A stretch of DNA of 64,000 nucleotides, taken from assembly GCF_910592395.1 (NCBI RefSeq), contig NC_088313.1, forward strand, positions 808,501-872,500, in the 5' to 3' direction. Under the pieces are notes generated by a model. That model was not told the origin of the DNA, searched no databases, and saw only the letters and a list, made by a program, of their open reading frames with translations. Below, in pieces: positions 1 to 11,489 of the stretch. A program made the translations under genes and the position numbers. Every line of letters starts with the position of its first letter. Position 1 is the stretch's first letter. Origin of the DNA: Lineus longissimus (Eukaryota > Nemertea > Pilidiophora > Heteronemertea > Lineidae).

Positions 1-252
1 CATTTTTTTGGTGAGGATGTTGTTTTTTTCATAGAAGTTTTTTGGAATTCATGTTTACCCTTTTCTTGTTACGACTTAAAAATGTGAAATTCATTCAAGC
101 GATCGTTTCTAAGGCATTACGTTGATTAAGTTCATAAAGCTGATCCCCTAAGAATGTTGACTAAAGACAGAATATTTTGATAAGATAAGAAAAGATTAGG
201 TCTGCATCCCTTCAAATGGTGGCAGTCTTTTTTAATTTGTTTATTTTTTCAG

Positions 253-3200
253 CAATTTAATATCGAAGATGATCTTAAAAATAACAACAATATTGATCTG
301 TCGGGCGTAACAACAGTGACAGGTGATCTCATGACAACCTTGGACAAATTAAAACAATCTCTGAATGCTGACTTCACTTTGATGATTGCAGAGGTAGGTG
401 GTTGTGGGCAATTTCTGAGATTGGCTCCATGATATTGATACCAACTTTGGAGCAGCTAAGGTCACTTGACCTAGCGATGATCTGGATCAACCAGACAACA
501 ATGTGGGTAGAACAGTGGGGAATGCCAGTTAGCAATATTGGATGTAAAGCCATAGATATATTGAGACAGAAGTGGGAAAACTCATTTGAGAGGATGCTAA
601 GCTGGTGGTGAAAAAGTGGATAAGGGAGGAGAGGATTGCTAAGTTTGTATGAGATTCTACAATAAAGTATTGTTTATCAATGAATGGACCAGCCAGCTAA
701 TGGCTTCGGAGACACGCTGTACGTCCAAACTCCTGTCTCTAATGCCAGGCGCCTAACGAGAAGGTTTTTTGTACCCTATAATTAACTAGCTGTGGTGGCT
801 AACCAACTGGCCGCATCGGAAAGAGGTTAGCAGTGAGCCTTGAACCTATAACCTTCTATCAACAAGGCGGACGTCTTGACCACGAGGCGATCACGGTATA
901 TGGTACTTATTTATACAATTACAATGTAAGGTTGATTTACATTTTAGCTTTCCAAGGATTCGGTCAAGACACCCCTCACTCCTTATGCTGATGGCTTGAT
1001 TAGTGAGGCGGGGAAAGCAGGAGTAACAGGAACTACTGCTGAGGGAGAACTGAGAGCAGAAGCAGCAACTATTAAAGCCCTTGATGGAACAGAGGTCCAA
1101 ACTACAGACACAGCAAGAGTAAGATCATCTTAAAAATCTAACTATAAAAATTCTGATTTTGATCTTTTAGCAGTTTCTTGTGCAGTGACAGACACATTTG
1201 CATCACCTTTTTGAAGTCGTCCTTGAGTTAGAACATGTAACATTTAAGCAGCGGAGACTTCTTTTCAATGCAAAATCGATTCTTGCTGACACTTTCCATG
1301 ATTGCAGAAGAGTTTGCGCGTTGTTTTTGTGGTCAATTTTGATGGTTTTCATAGCATGTCTTACGGATCAGTGCATTTAGTGTACATGATAAAGGACTTC
1401 ACTGTTTCCACTGACGTAAAGTTGGCAAATGCTACATGTACTGGTGATATATTGTTATACTGTTTAATTGACCAAGTGAGACGGAGTCGGTCAATCACCG
1501 AACGTGATGAATGTGTAGCAGTTGACCTTCTCATCCATTGTTTACTTTCAGGTAGCCTTCAATGCTTCTCTCACCACAATTCAAACAGATAAGTTGCAGG
1601 TTCAGGTAAGTTTTATCCAGGACTGGCCCTCGAGATTCTTCCTATGTCATGTTACGACATTTACGACTCTGTCCTCATAAGAGCAAAAGCGGACCTGACG
1701 ACCTCTAATCTGTCTTTTCTGTTTTGTTTTCAGCTTGATATCGATGCTGTTAACACTTCACTGATTGATCTACAATCCTACCTACAGAACAATGCAAGTA
1801 CGCTTGTCACCACGGTGAGTAACTTTATTATTATAAGTTCTTAAAAGATGGGTAACGGTACAAATGGCTAGAGATGAATCCCTGGACTGAGTTCAAATAG
1901 TCGTTTTTACAGGGGTGGTCGCGTTGATTGCTGATATCATGTAAAATAGTGATTTCTGACTGTAAATAAAGACATTATTCTCCTTTTTTGCTTTCAATGG
2001 CAATTTCACTTTTTTTTAATACATTAAAGAGGATTTCACACACCAACGTTTCAGTCTTGTTTTTACGTTTTCTCGGGCAGTGAAAATGAACCTTCTCTTT
2101 TCCTGTTTAGAAGCCCCGCACAGATCAGTAAGCCAGACTTGGCCTGATGAACAATAGGGCTTGCAATAGGGTTCCATTCCGAAACTTGCGTTTGACTTGA
2201 TGATGCATTGTATTGCTTGTACGAAGTTGGCTTTAAGTATAGACTGTTCATTATTGCAGGAAGTCGTTGTTTACGCACAGAGGTTACTTGGCATCCTGGA
2301 ATCGTTTGTGAACGAGACATTGTCGGCGGTAAGTTTTTGAAGTTCCATTCTTATGTCTTTAAAGAAACACTACTGTAAGTCACCAACATTTCTTGCCTCT
2401 TTTTATTGTGTTTTTGGCGAAAATTTCTAAAAAAGTAAATTTCATGACTTTTATTCATTTGGTTATTTAAAAAAAATAATTTTCTTGATAATACTGAGAA
2501 ATATTTGAAGAAAATAGCTCGGACATGTTAATTTTCTAAATGCTATTTCCTTACTTTGCTTAACCAAAAATATTGCAAGCAGATGCTCTTGGTTTATTTA
2601 AAACTCAACCAGACAACAGTCAATGGGTGATATGAATAAAGACTAGCAAATGCTTTTACTCCGGTTTTGTACAGGAAGGCCTAGTGTAAATGTACATGGA
2701 GTTTTAGATAAAAGCATTTGCTAGTCTTTATTCATATCACCCATTATTATACATCTTTTCTCTGAAACTATTAAGTTGCAAGTGGGAAAATGTTTGAAGA
2801 AGTTATTTTCATATTTACCAACTGAACACTATTTCTTCATTTTCAAATTGTTTCATTTTGTACAATTCAGCAGACAGCACGGCCAAAGATGTCGAATTGA
2901 CGCCGGGGTTGAATGAATACTATTTTCTCTTTCTAGGTGGAGAACAAAGTTGGTATTTGTACTCCTCTCTGGAATTTTTATGACTCGATCGTCGGCACTT
3001 TAGTGTGCGGGTCGATTGTCGATACGGTGGTAAGTAAAGAAACCGCCAACCGCTGCTCGGAGTGGGCTTGGTTTGATGCCCAGGTGACCTGGCCCTGGTG
3101 ACATGGAGGTTGACCCTATGCCCTGGTGACATGGAGGTTGACTCAATGCCCTGGTGACATGGAGGTTGACCCAATGCCCTGGTGACATGGAGGTTGACCC

Positions 3201-5929
3201 AATGCCCTGGTGACATGGAGGTTGACCCAATGCCCTGGTGACATGGAGGTTGACCCAATGCCCTGGCGACATGGAGGTTGACCCAATGCCCTGGCGACAT
3301 GGAGGTTGCCCAATGCCCTGGTGACATGGAGGTTGACCCAATGCCCTGGTGACATGGAGGTTGACCCAATGCCCTGGTGACATGGAGGTTGACCCAATGC
3401 CCTGGTGACATGGAGGTTGACCCAATGCCCTGGTGACATGGAGGTTGACCCAATGCCGTGGTGACATGGAGGTTGATCCAATGCCCTGGTGACATGGAGG
3501 TTGACCCAATGCCCTGGTGACATGGAGGTTGACCCAATGCCCTGGTGACGTGGAGGTTGACCCAATGCCCTGGTGACATGGAGGTTGACCCAATGCCCTG
3601 GTGACATGGAGGTTGACCCAGTGCCGTGGTGACATGGAGGTTGATCCAATGCCCTGGTGACATGGAGGTTGACCCAATGCCCTGGCGACATGGAGGTTGC
3701 CCAATGCCCTGGTGACATGGAGGTTGACCCAATGCCCTGGTGACATGGATGTTGACCCAGTGCCCTGGTGACGTGGAGGTTGACCCAATGCCCTGGTGAC
3801 ATGGAGGTTGACCAAATGCCCTGGTGACGTGGAGGTTGACCCAATGCCCTGGTGACATGGAGGTTGACCCAATGCCCTGGTGACATGGAGGTTGACCCAA
3901 TGCCCTGGTGACATGGAGGTTGACCCAATGCCCTGATGACGTGGAGGTTGACCCAATGCCCTGGTGACATGGAGGTTGACCCAATGCCCTGGTGACATGG
4001 AGGTTGACCCAATGCGCCACAGTCGAATGCTCAACATCAATAGAACTAATCTAAGAGTTTTGTAGAATTTGTAGAATTCTTTCTAGATAGAATTTTCTGG
4101 TTCTTATTTTCAGAACGGCCTCTGGTTTTGTCTTGGGTGGGCGACCATTTTTTTCATCCCCAGCATTATTATCTCTGTGAAGCTGTACAAGTACCTGAGG
4201 GTATGCAGACCAATCGACCCAGATCTGTAAGTATTCCATCCCACTCCCATGAAGAAAAGTCCCTGAAATGGTTTTGCCAAGTGCAACAAATAATGAACCC
4301 AGATAGTGTGAGCCCTTGAAAGAAGCCAGAGTCTGGACAGGCTCCACCCTAGTGGGTGACCTGAAAACAAGCTGCTCTTTGAAGAGAAGGGGCATGCATC
4401 TCATGTGCCACCCCCTAAATCCACCTCTCCTCTTATGAGGACACTCTATACTGTAATCTTAGAAGTAGCCCTGAATTAGTGACTGTGTTCATCCAGGTAG
4501 CTTTCTAATGCATAGTACCGTAATGCATTGACTGATGCACTATGAGGCCCTACCTGTGATGCTCGAGGTGCAATGATGGGGGTGTTCAGTGACCTCTTTA
4601 TTTCTGAGTCTTTAAATTCTTCTATTTCTTTCTTTCAGTGATAAAAAGGGGAAGAAAGGAAAGAAGTAAGTGATGCAGTTGTTCATTCAAACCAGGGTCT
4701 CTGCCAGAGGATACATTTTACCTCCCCTCAGAGAATGTTTTGCCCTTCAAAATGAATCCTGGCAGAAACCTTGTCACTGGTTCAAAGCCATGCTACTGGT
4801 TGAGCTTGTTTATCAGTCATTCAAATGGAGAGTGTAAGAACTCTCGTGAATGCCAGGAACGGCCTATCAACGTGCTGAGGCCTGATGCTGAGAATGCTTT
4901 GCTTTTGCTTTGATCAACTGAAGGCTCAATTCCTAAAACATGGTCTTTTGCATGAAGCGTTTACTGAGTGAAGTTGTGAGTTCACTAACTCAATAATCCT
5001 TAATATTTTTCCAACTGCCATGAGCTGCAGAGTTGCTGTTTATGAAATTTCATATTGTTTCATTCACTGAACAATCACCAAACTTATCCTGAAGGTGTGA
5101 AGTGCATGATGAAGTTAATACATTAAATTTCAGGAAGAAAGGCATGGCTAAGTACATACGTGGTGATAGTCCTGTTTCGCCATCACTCAATAGGTATGGG
5201 TTTGGCCTAAAACTAGGAAAATACAGCCTTTTATAGGTTTTTGTTTGGGTCTTCACTGCAGTGAAGCCAGAACACCTGTCAAAGGGATAACTTGGGTGTA
5301 GGGTTGACCTGGCCAGAAGGATAAAGACACTACTTACAACCACACGCCGCTGCTTTTAGCATCACACTATTACTCATCTTTAATAACAATCTGTTTGTAT
5401 CCAAGCTAAATCACTTGACGCATTTGCTGCGTGCTGTTACAAAGATAATAACATCTTGGTTGGTTTTCTTTCAGAAACCGGGTTGCACCGCAGGAAAGAT
5501 ACTGGTAAGTGTGAGAAGCTGTTGTTTGGGATGGTTTCATGATGCTGGCTACGTGTTATAAGATGGTGTAAGCAGTGTCCGCTCTTGAAGCAAAAAATAT
5601 GTGCAAATATTTGTAGTGAGGAAGGGGACTTGGAGCCATCCCTGTAGACGATGCAGCGAGTGAACCTTTTCAAGGCCTGTGTAAACATCATAACACCTGT
5701 TAGTTTTGTGAACTACCACAACACAAGGAAAACTGAATGGTCAGTAATTTAAACAAAACAATAAAAGCACTTTTCAGCCTCTAATATGTCTTCATTTCAG
5801 ATAATTGCAAACACTCCGCTGACGCACTTCGACGGACCATCTGAACTTAATCACCATGATGACAGAACAAATCCTGAAGATGTGTCGTATCGCGATGATG
5901 ATCTGTCCACTTTAGTCCATCCACTTTAG
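253..5929 (+). CDS. PROM1-like: Prominin (CD133 family), 3' part of gene
   Basis: Five-transmembrane glycoprotein of plasma-membrane protrusions and cilia; only the 3' half is in the window and the 5' end lies upstream. Exons: 253-393, 948-1118, 1552-1605, 1734-1814, 2260-2328, 2937-3029, 4114-4226, 4639-4665, 5134-5193, 5475-5504 and a last exon from 5801. The first six are all phase 0 and encode the end of the second large extracellular loop. Exon 2937-3029 contains [19 protein letters not shown], and exon 4114-4226 encodes the last membrane helix (NGLWFCLGW, then [17 protein letters not shown]), as in vertebrate prominins just before the cytoplasmic tail. The tail is a Lys/Gly-rich stretch built from small exons of 27, 60 and 30 nt. 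In this path the stop (TGA) is created across the 5504/5801 junction. An alternative donor at 4200 would join in phase 0 to a tail ending at 5929. A candidate poly(A) signal AATAAA lies at 6063. Family assignment is strong; tail structure is uncertain. Confidence 0.85.
680..899 (-). mobile_element. tRNA-derived SINE remnant
   Basis: Read on the minus strand, the segment starts at about 899 with a tRNA-like head: a box-A-like CGCCTCGTGGTC, then a box-B-like GGTTCAAGGC about 50 nt later. A non-tRNA body continues to about 680. It sits in an intron of the prominin gene. No real tRNA cloverleaf is claimed; the 3' boundary is approximate. Confidence 0.5.
2624..2743. mobile_element. MITE, family A (TIR TGGGTGATATGAATAAAG), copy 1
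   Basis: A 120-bp element with about 35-bp near-perfect terminal inverted repeats around a short loop containing GGCCTAGTGTAAATGTACATGG. Two more copies lie at 14690-14811 and 60535-60652; this copy is in inverted orientation relative to them. It lies in a prominin intron and has no coding capacity. Confidence 0.85.
3092..4014. repeat. 28-bp minisatellite (about 33 copies) in a prominin intron
   Basis: Tandem copies of CCCTGGTGACATGGAGG plus TTGACCCAATG with few substitutions (e.g. TGGCGACATGG, TGACGTGG) and occasional 3-bp deletions. It starts about 60 nt after the donor at 3029. The unit is 28 bp (3n+1) and has no stop on the minus strand, so all three minus frames are open for about 290-366 codons. 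Those frames are artefacts. Confidence 0.95.
5801..5929 (+). CDS. Prominin terminal exon with open alternative reading frame
   Basis: The exon follows the acceptor TTCATTTCAG and is open in phase 0 for 42 codons to TAG at 5927-5929. It encodes an acidic tail with [15 protein letters not shown], which resembles the EDVYDD region that follows the last helix in vertebrate prominin-1. The constitutive-looking exons 4114-4226, 4639-4665, 5134-5193 and 5475-5504 all arrive in another phase and stop at once (TGA, or residue plus TAA). The acidic tail therefore needs the alternative donor AGG|GTATGC at 4200, directly or via exon 5475-5504 read in phase 0. Coding status is inferred; otherwise this is 3' UTR. 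Confidence 0.45.
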   Translation: MIANTPLTHFDGPSELNHHDDRTNPEDVSYRDDDLSTLVHPL

Positions 5930-6062
5930 AAGTTTTCCAAGGAATAGGGATTTTCCTTGGAATAGCATACTGTAAAATGTTAGATTTTCCTTTACATCTG
6001 TAAATTCAGTACCGGTTATCTTTGTCCATATTTGCGTCAGTACAACAATCTTGTTATAGTGC

Positions 6063-6068
6063 AATAAA
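6063..6068 (+). terminator. Candidate poly(A) signal of the prominin gene
   Basis: AATAAA about 135 nt after the last possible stop of the prominin gene, in AT-rich sequence. Use is inferred from position only. Confidence 0.4.
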
Positions 6069-6099
6069 CTGCTGATGTAATCAGTATTTACTAGCTCTG

Positions 6100-8155
6100 T
6101 CAGTTGTTAAATGAAAAGGATAGAATACTCCATCATTTTATGATGTACTTTGTAATGATCACATGTATTATCGCTACTTTCTGCTAGAAAGCCTTATGTG
6201 ATATTGTTAAATGCTTCAAATTTTTAAGGCCAAACTCATATAATAATAGGGCTTCTCAGCTTGTAACTGTAAAGTGTCTTTCTGCTTGAAACTGTGATCT
6301 GGTAAATGTTTCAAATTTCTAAGGCCAAACTCGTATTTAATCTAAGACTTAGCGACTCAAGAATCTTCACTTGGAAGAGTTGAAAACATGGTAAGCACCA
6401 AATCCTAGATTTGAGTAAACCATACCATTGCTTTGCCCTCGACTTATGCATCCTACAAATTTCTTAACATTCAGGTCATCAGTAACAATTTTATGATAAA
6501 AAACAACCATAAATTTACTGATGCCTTTTCAAAATGATTCCCAACAAATGGATAGAATTTTGTAACTGTGTTTAGACCATAGTAATGTTGCCCCCCCCCC
6601 GGGTCTCAAAATATGTAGACTAGTATGTACATGTAGTTTTGTAATGAAACTCTTCACTTTCACATATCTTTCTCTCAATTAGTAATGTTTTCTGCTCACA
6701 TGATTTAAGGTAGGATCACTTGGAATATGTTTACTCGAGATTTGCTAACCTGGTGATCAAGTCATTAAAGTATTCGACAGCCAAACCAACCTATGTAATG
6801 TATTTTTTGCTATTTTCTCATAACAAGGAAACTTCAGATAAGTCATTTTGGCTCTGGCCCCTTCAACTATAATGGACCTGTTTGGGGTTTATGGACTGTA
6901 GAGATCTGATGTAAACCTGGTTCAGTCTGTAGACGATGCCCATGATGATACTGACAAATGTCCGTTGTTTGTAACAGTGGTGTCCGAATCTCGTGTGGGT
7001 ACTAAAAGGACTATTATTTCATTTGCATAAATTTGATGCCATCTTTTGAAACTGCTCCGATGTGTTCAGAAATTTGAACGCACATATTTTTCTATAGATA
7101 CGAGTCTATACATAATTATGTACTATACAAATATTTAAAATGATTATCATTTCCCTTGCATAAAATTGTTGCCCAATCTTGAAACCGGTTGCAGATGTGT
7201 TCAGAATTATTTTCTACACCCAGTATGTGATGTACACGTTTTTTGTTGCTAAACGACTAAAAATAATCATGCTTTTGATCAAAAGTCATTCAGCCTTTGT
7301 CTTCAATTTCTCACCACCTGCATCCCACCACCCCATCCACCACCCCACCCTAAATATGACGCCATCTAGTTTCTGTCGAGCAATTGGTTAACAGGGACCA
7401 GGGAAGTGATCTACATGTACATCATGAATCGTGGAGGATCGAGAGGAGTCACTAAACGATGTAGTTACGAGAGTGTCCAGGAGTCTACACGCTACATGCT
7501 CCACGTTACATGCTACCCGTTGTGATGACCAAGGCCGAATGACTCTAGCCCCTTATCCTCCCTCCATGATAGAAGGAAAGTCCATTTACCATTGTCTTTT
7601 GTTATGCATGTCATGTCAATAACACTCGGGCAAGTTTTTAGCTCACCTCTGGGGAGCTTATACGATACCGTGGCGTCCGTCATTAGTCGCCGTCGTCAAT
7701 TCTCACGAGACTGGTAGTACCCATATCTACCTGACAACTCTTTAAGTACAACTTGAGTACTACTTGGGACCACAGCCATCTTAGAAGACTGGTGAATCCT
7801 CCCAAAGTCCTTTCTCTTTTGCAGAACGTGCCACCAAAAAGACATCAATATATACATAAAAATACTTTGTCCACAGCATAATTTTGGAAAGAAGCCCTCA
7901 AATTCGTTGTCAATCCTCATTTGATTTTGATTCACATCGTCACAAAGTCCTTCTCAAAGTATCTGATGACCATCTCCGCTGTTTTTGTGTCGAGGCTGCA
8001 CTCTGTCAAAGACTTGTTATCAGCTGTTGTTATGGCACTGATGCTTCCTAAACCATCGAGGACGGCTCACTCTGGCAAGATTGTATTAAGGATCACTCAT
8101 TTTTCTCACCAAGTTTTACCCAGGAGACAACTGTACAAAGACGCCACAGGCAAGG
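6100..8155. other. Intergenic spacer, no gene seen
   Basis: AT-rich sequence without recognisable exons. It has a 12-base poly-C run near 6590 and, at about 7635-7700, a dispersed-repeat-like segment (TTTTAGCTCACCTCTGGGGA followed by CGTGGCGTCCGTC). Short ORFs here have no recognisable product. Confidence 0.6.
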
Positions 8156-8160
8156 AGAGA

Positions 8161-8460
8161 CAATGGAACAACCACCCTCTGCCAGCTGGTTATCTGATCA
8201 GGTTGGGAAGACCTTTACACAACCTTAAAAGGCCAAGTTTTTCTGACAATTTAACACTATTAGGCTAATGGAGACGACAGGACTGATGATGGAACAACCA
8301 CCCTCTGCCAGCTGGTTACCTTGTCAGGTTGGAAGTCCTTCACACCACCAAAAAAAGACCAAGTTTTTCTGACACGTTAACACTATTAGGCTAATAGAGG
8401 ACAGACGATGGAACAACCACCCTCTGCCTGCTGGTTATCTGATCAAATAAGGAAATCCAT
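8161..8460. repeat. Tandem repeat of about 120-125 bp, 2.5 copies
   Basis: The phrase ATGGAACAACCACCCTCTGC recurs at about 8163, 8288 and 8408, each followed by AGCTGGTTAYCTKRTCAGGTTGG-like sequence. The first two copies also share CCAAGTTTTTCTGACAN-TTAACACTATTAGGCTAAT. Confidence 0.8.
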
Positions 8461-8479
8461 TGACACACTGAAGTTGGTT

Positions 8480-8646
8480 CACTGCACGAAATGGGTTGAA
8501 ATCATATACATGTACATTTTTATTCGAAATACATGTATATACCATCTCAGTATATCCCAGTATATTCTAATTATAATACATATCATAGCTAGAATACTGA
8601 TCTCAGTATAACAAAATTAACTCAGTCCAACCCATTTCGTGCAGTG
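8480..8646. repeat. Short inverted repeat (MITE-like)
   Basis: Left arm CACTGCACGAAATGGGTT at 8480 and right arm AACCCATTTCGTGCAGTG ending at 8646, perfect over 18 bp, enclosing AT-rich sequence with ACATGTA repeats. It directly follows the 120-bp tandem repeat and has no ORF. Confidence 0.7.
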
Positions 8647-9000
8647 ATCGTTGGCAGTGTCTGTCCTGCAGCCTCCAAAGGACAGAAGACTCAGCCTAAA
8701 CAGTCTTTTCAAGAGACTTGGAGACGACATTATGACGAGTGTGATTTAACTGAAAAGGCTAGGATACGGTGGGATGTTAACCCTACTTGAGCGAGAGCAT
8801 GAAGAATGGCATTCTCTTCGTTAACTTGCTGGGAGAGGACAGATGAGGTTAATCCTTTACAGAAGATTGTTGTCCAAAGGATACCTCTCTATAAAGAATA
8901 GACCAGTGCATGACAGAGGACAGTCTATAGAGGTTCTTCACGTGACGTCACGACATGACCTTTTGACGGCCAATGCATTTCCTTTACGTCGTGACCACGT

Positions 9001-9790
9001 GTGACAGCCAATATCAGCCAGGCCAAATCAGTCTTGGCTGCTCTGCCAAGTTGTCAACATGGTGAGAGAGATGAGGCAGTCAAAGCCAGGCCGAATCAGT
9101 CCTGGCTGCTCCACCGTGTTGGCAACATGATGAGAGAGATGAGACGGTCACAGCCAGGCCGTATCAGTCCTGGCTGCTCCACCGTGTTGTCAACATGGTG
9201 AGAGAGATGAGACAGTCACAGACAGGCCGAATCAGTCCTGGCTGCTCCACCGTGTTGTCAACATGGTGAGAGAGATGAGACAGTCACAGACAGGCCGAAT
9301 CAGTCCAGGCTGCTCCACCGTGTTGGCACCATGATGAGAGAGATGAGATAGTCACAGCCAAGCCACATCAGTCTTGTTTGCTGCTCTGCCAAGTTGTCAA
9401 CATGGTGAGAGAGATGAGACAGTCACAGCCAGGCCGAATCAGTCCAGGCTGCTCCACCGTGTTGACAACATGATTAGAGAGATGAGACAGTCACAGCCAG
9501 TCCAAATCAGTCCAGGCTGCTCCACCGTGTTGGCACCATGATGAGAGAGATGAGACAGTCACAGCCAAGCCACATAATTAGTCTTGTTGGCTGCTCTGCC
9601 AAGTTGTCAACATGGTGAGAGAGATGAGACAGTCACAACCAGGCCGAATTAGTCCTGGCTGCTCCACCGTGTTCACAGCATGATGAGAGAGATGGGACGG
9701 TCACAGCCAGGACGGATCAGTCCAGGCTACTCCACCGTGTTGACAACATGATGAGAGAGATGAGACAGTCACAGCCAGTCCCGGTGGTCG
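9001..9790. repeat. 68-bp satellite, array 1 (about 11 copies)
   Basis: The tandem unit is about 68 bp: CAGTCACAGCCAGGCCGAAT, then CAGTCCTGGCTGCTCCACC, then GTGTTGACAACATGATGAG and AGAGATGAGA. Two monomer types are mixed: one with CTGCTCTGCCAAGTTGTCAA and one with CTGCTCCACCGTGTTGACAA. A further single copy lies at about 10597-10700 and a second array at 11490-12310. Confidence 0.9.
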
Positions 9791-11040
9791 AACACAGGGC
9801 AGGCCAGAAGAGACCCCACATCAGATGGGGTTTCGAAAGTAATTCATGGTGAGCCGGATATTTTATCCGACACCAGTACTCTGACCGGGGTCAAGTGTCT
9901 CCTAAGACTTCCACCAAGGTGCAGTGGTGGCCGTCTCCAGAGACAGTACTCGTACCAAATATGAAAAATACCCGTTTTGAATACTTGAGAGAAACAAACA
10001 CTGGTGTGGTGCCGAAAATTAAACTAAGATAATCTGCCTGCATCTTAAACACGTAGGTTATACAAAATATGACGCAGTTTTCTACATTGACTTGCTGTAT
10101 GGCATGTATATGTATTTCTTATACAAACAAAATGGTGAATTCCCAGTGCTTTTAAAAAAAAAGACGTTCATGCAAATATAGGTCAAGACGCCAAGCCAGG
10201 TCTGGGCCAACCCTAAGATAGCTATTATTTCAGCTTCTGTATGAACAAGACCTATTTGTCCTGATCCTTTTTAGAGTCAAAAACAGACCACTTCAGCACC
10301 CGAGCCTTTTGTTGTTTTCGGAAAAAACCCAGAGCCTTGGGCCAGACTTGGCCCAGGTACACCTGGCTTCCCAGGGTCAGTGAGCCACCCCTGGGCCAAG
10401 CCTGGTCCTGACTTGACCTGGCCATGCGAGCCAGTGCCAGCCGGCTGTGGGACACCTTGGGTACAACATGTCCCGTGAGATCAGATATACCAGCTGGCAG
10501 ATGTTGGTTGTTCCATTGTCCGTCCTTGTGAGATGATTACCATGGTACAACCAAATCAGTTGTCTTGTATCACCCATGTACAACGCAAGTGCAATGTTCA
10601 GGCCGAATCAGTCCTGGCTGCTCCACCGTGTTGACAACATGATGAGAGAGATGAGGAAGTCACAACTGTCGTGTACACCACCGTGCACCTGCTCCGCCGT
10701 GTTGACAATATGGTGAGGTAGCGTTGTCAGTACGTTGGTCTCGGGGCGCAATTACCTAGCTTATAGCAAGCCATTAGTACACTAAGATTTCAGTGATTAA
10801 CATAATAGTTGCAAGTATTTGGCATTTTAGACTCATATTTCGTGCTATAATAACTACGTTGTAAACATAATGCTCAAAATTGATTCATGAAAAAGGTGAT
10901 AGTGCAATATTAAGCAAGCAGAAATGGAAAAAAGTGTAATTCCATTAACTGAATATTGTTTTTAGACACTATAACATTTTAGGCCTACATTTCCGTAAAC
11001 CACGAGAACAATGTATGTGAAAAAAAACAACACATATAAG
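9791..11040. other. Inter-array spacer
   Basis: Non-satellite sequence between the two satellite arrays. It contains one stray satellite monomer (10597-10700) and a CTTGGCCCAGG-type CT/GG-rich stretch at 10330-10440. No exon or RNA gene was recognised. Confidence 0.55.
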
Positions 11041-11217
11041 TGAGGCGCCGAGTATATAGTATTTGTAAGGTAAAGAAAAGCTCGGTCTCTAAAGTCTGGA
11101 GGTCCGGATTCCGTAAGCGTGACCATGTGTCCTTACGGATAGATCGAGAGGGCGGTTTGGGGTTCCGCCGACGGTGCTCGCATGCATTGGTCGTATCCCC
11201 GAAACCTTTTCAAAGAC

Positions 11218-11400
11218 AACAAATCTGGTGGCATCTAATGACGGTAAAGGAATTGAGGGTGAAGTTACAAAAAATCTGGTGGCATCCAATGACGGTAAAG
11301 GAATTGACGGTGAAGTTACAAAAAATCTGGTGGCATCGATCCAATGACGGTAAAGGAATTGACGGTGAAGGATCTCGTGGCATATCGGATGCGCATCCGA
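11218..11400. repeat. Short tandem repeat of about 51-54 bp, three copies, plus (AT)n
   Basis: AATCTGGTGGCATC, then AATGACGGTAAAGGAATTGA and GGTGAAG, recurs three times from 11218; the third copy carries a small insertion (GATCC). An (AT)n microsatellite follows at about 11408-11427. The open plus frame through it is a repeat artefact. Confidence 0.75.
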
Positions 11401-11489
11401 TGACGGTTATATATATATATATATTATATATTTATTTTAGTTTTATACTATTATGTAAGTGCAAGCTCTAGTGAGCTCACACAACTGTT

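Noticed and set aside
835-899. Possible tRNA gene on the minus strand
   Set aside because: Box A/B spacing is tRNA-like but no acceptor stem pairing is evident and it continues into a SINE body.
2920-4040. Three long minus-strand open frames (289-366 codons) with [15 protein letters not shown]-like repeats
   Set aside because: They are produced by the 28-bp minisatellite (3n+1, no stops), lie antisense in a prominin intron, and show no codon-level signal.
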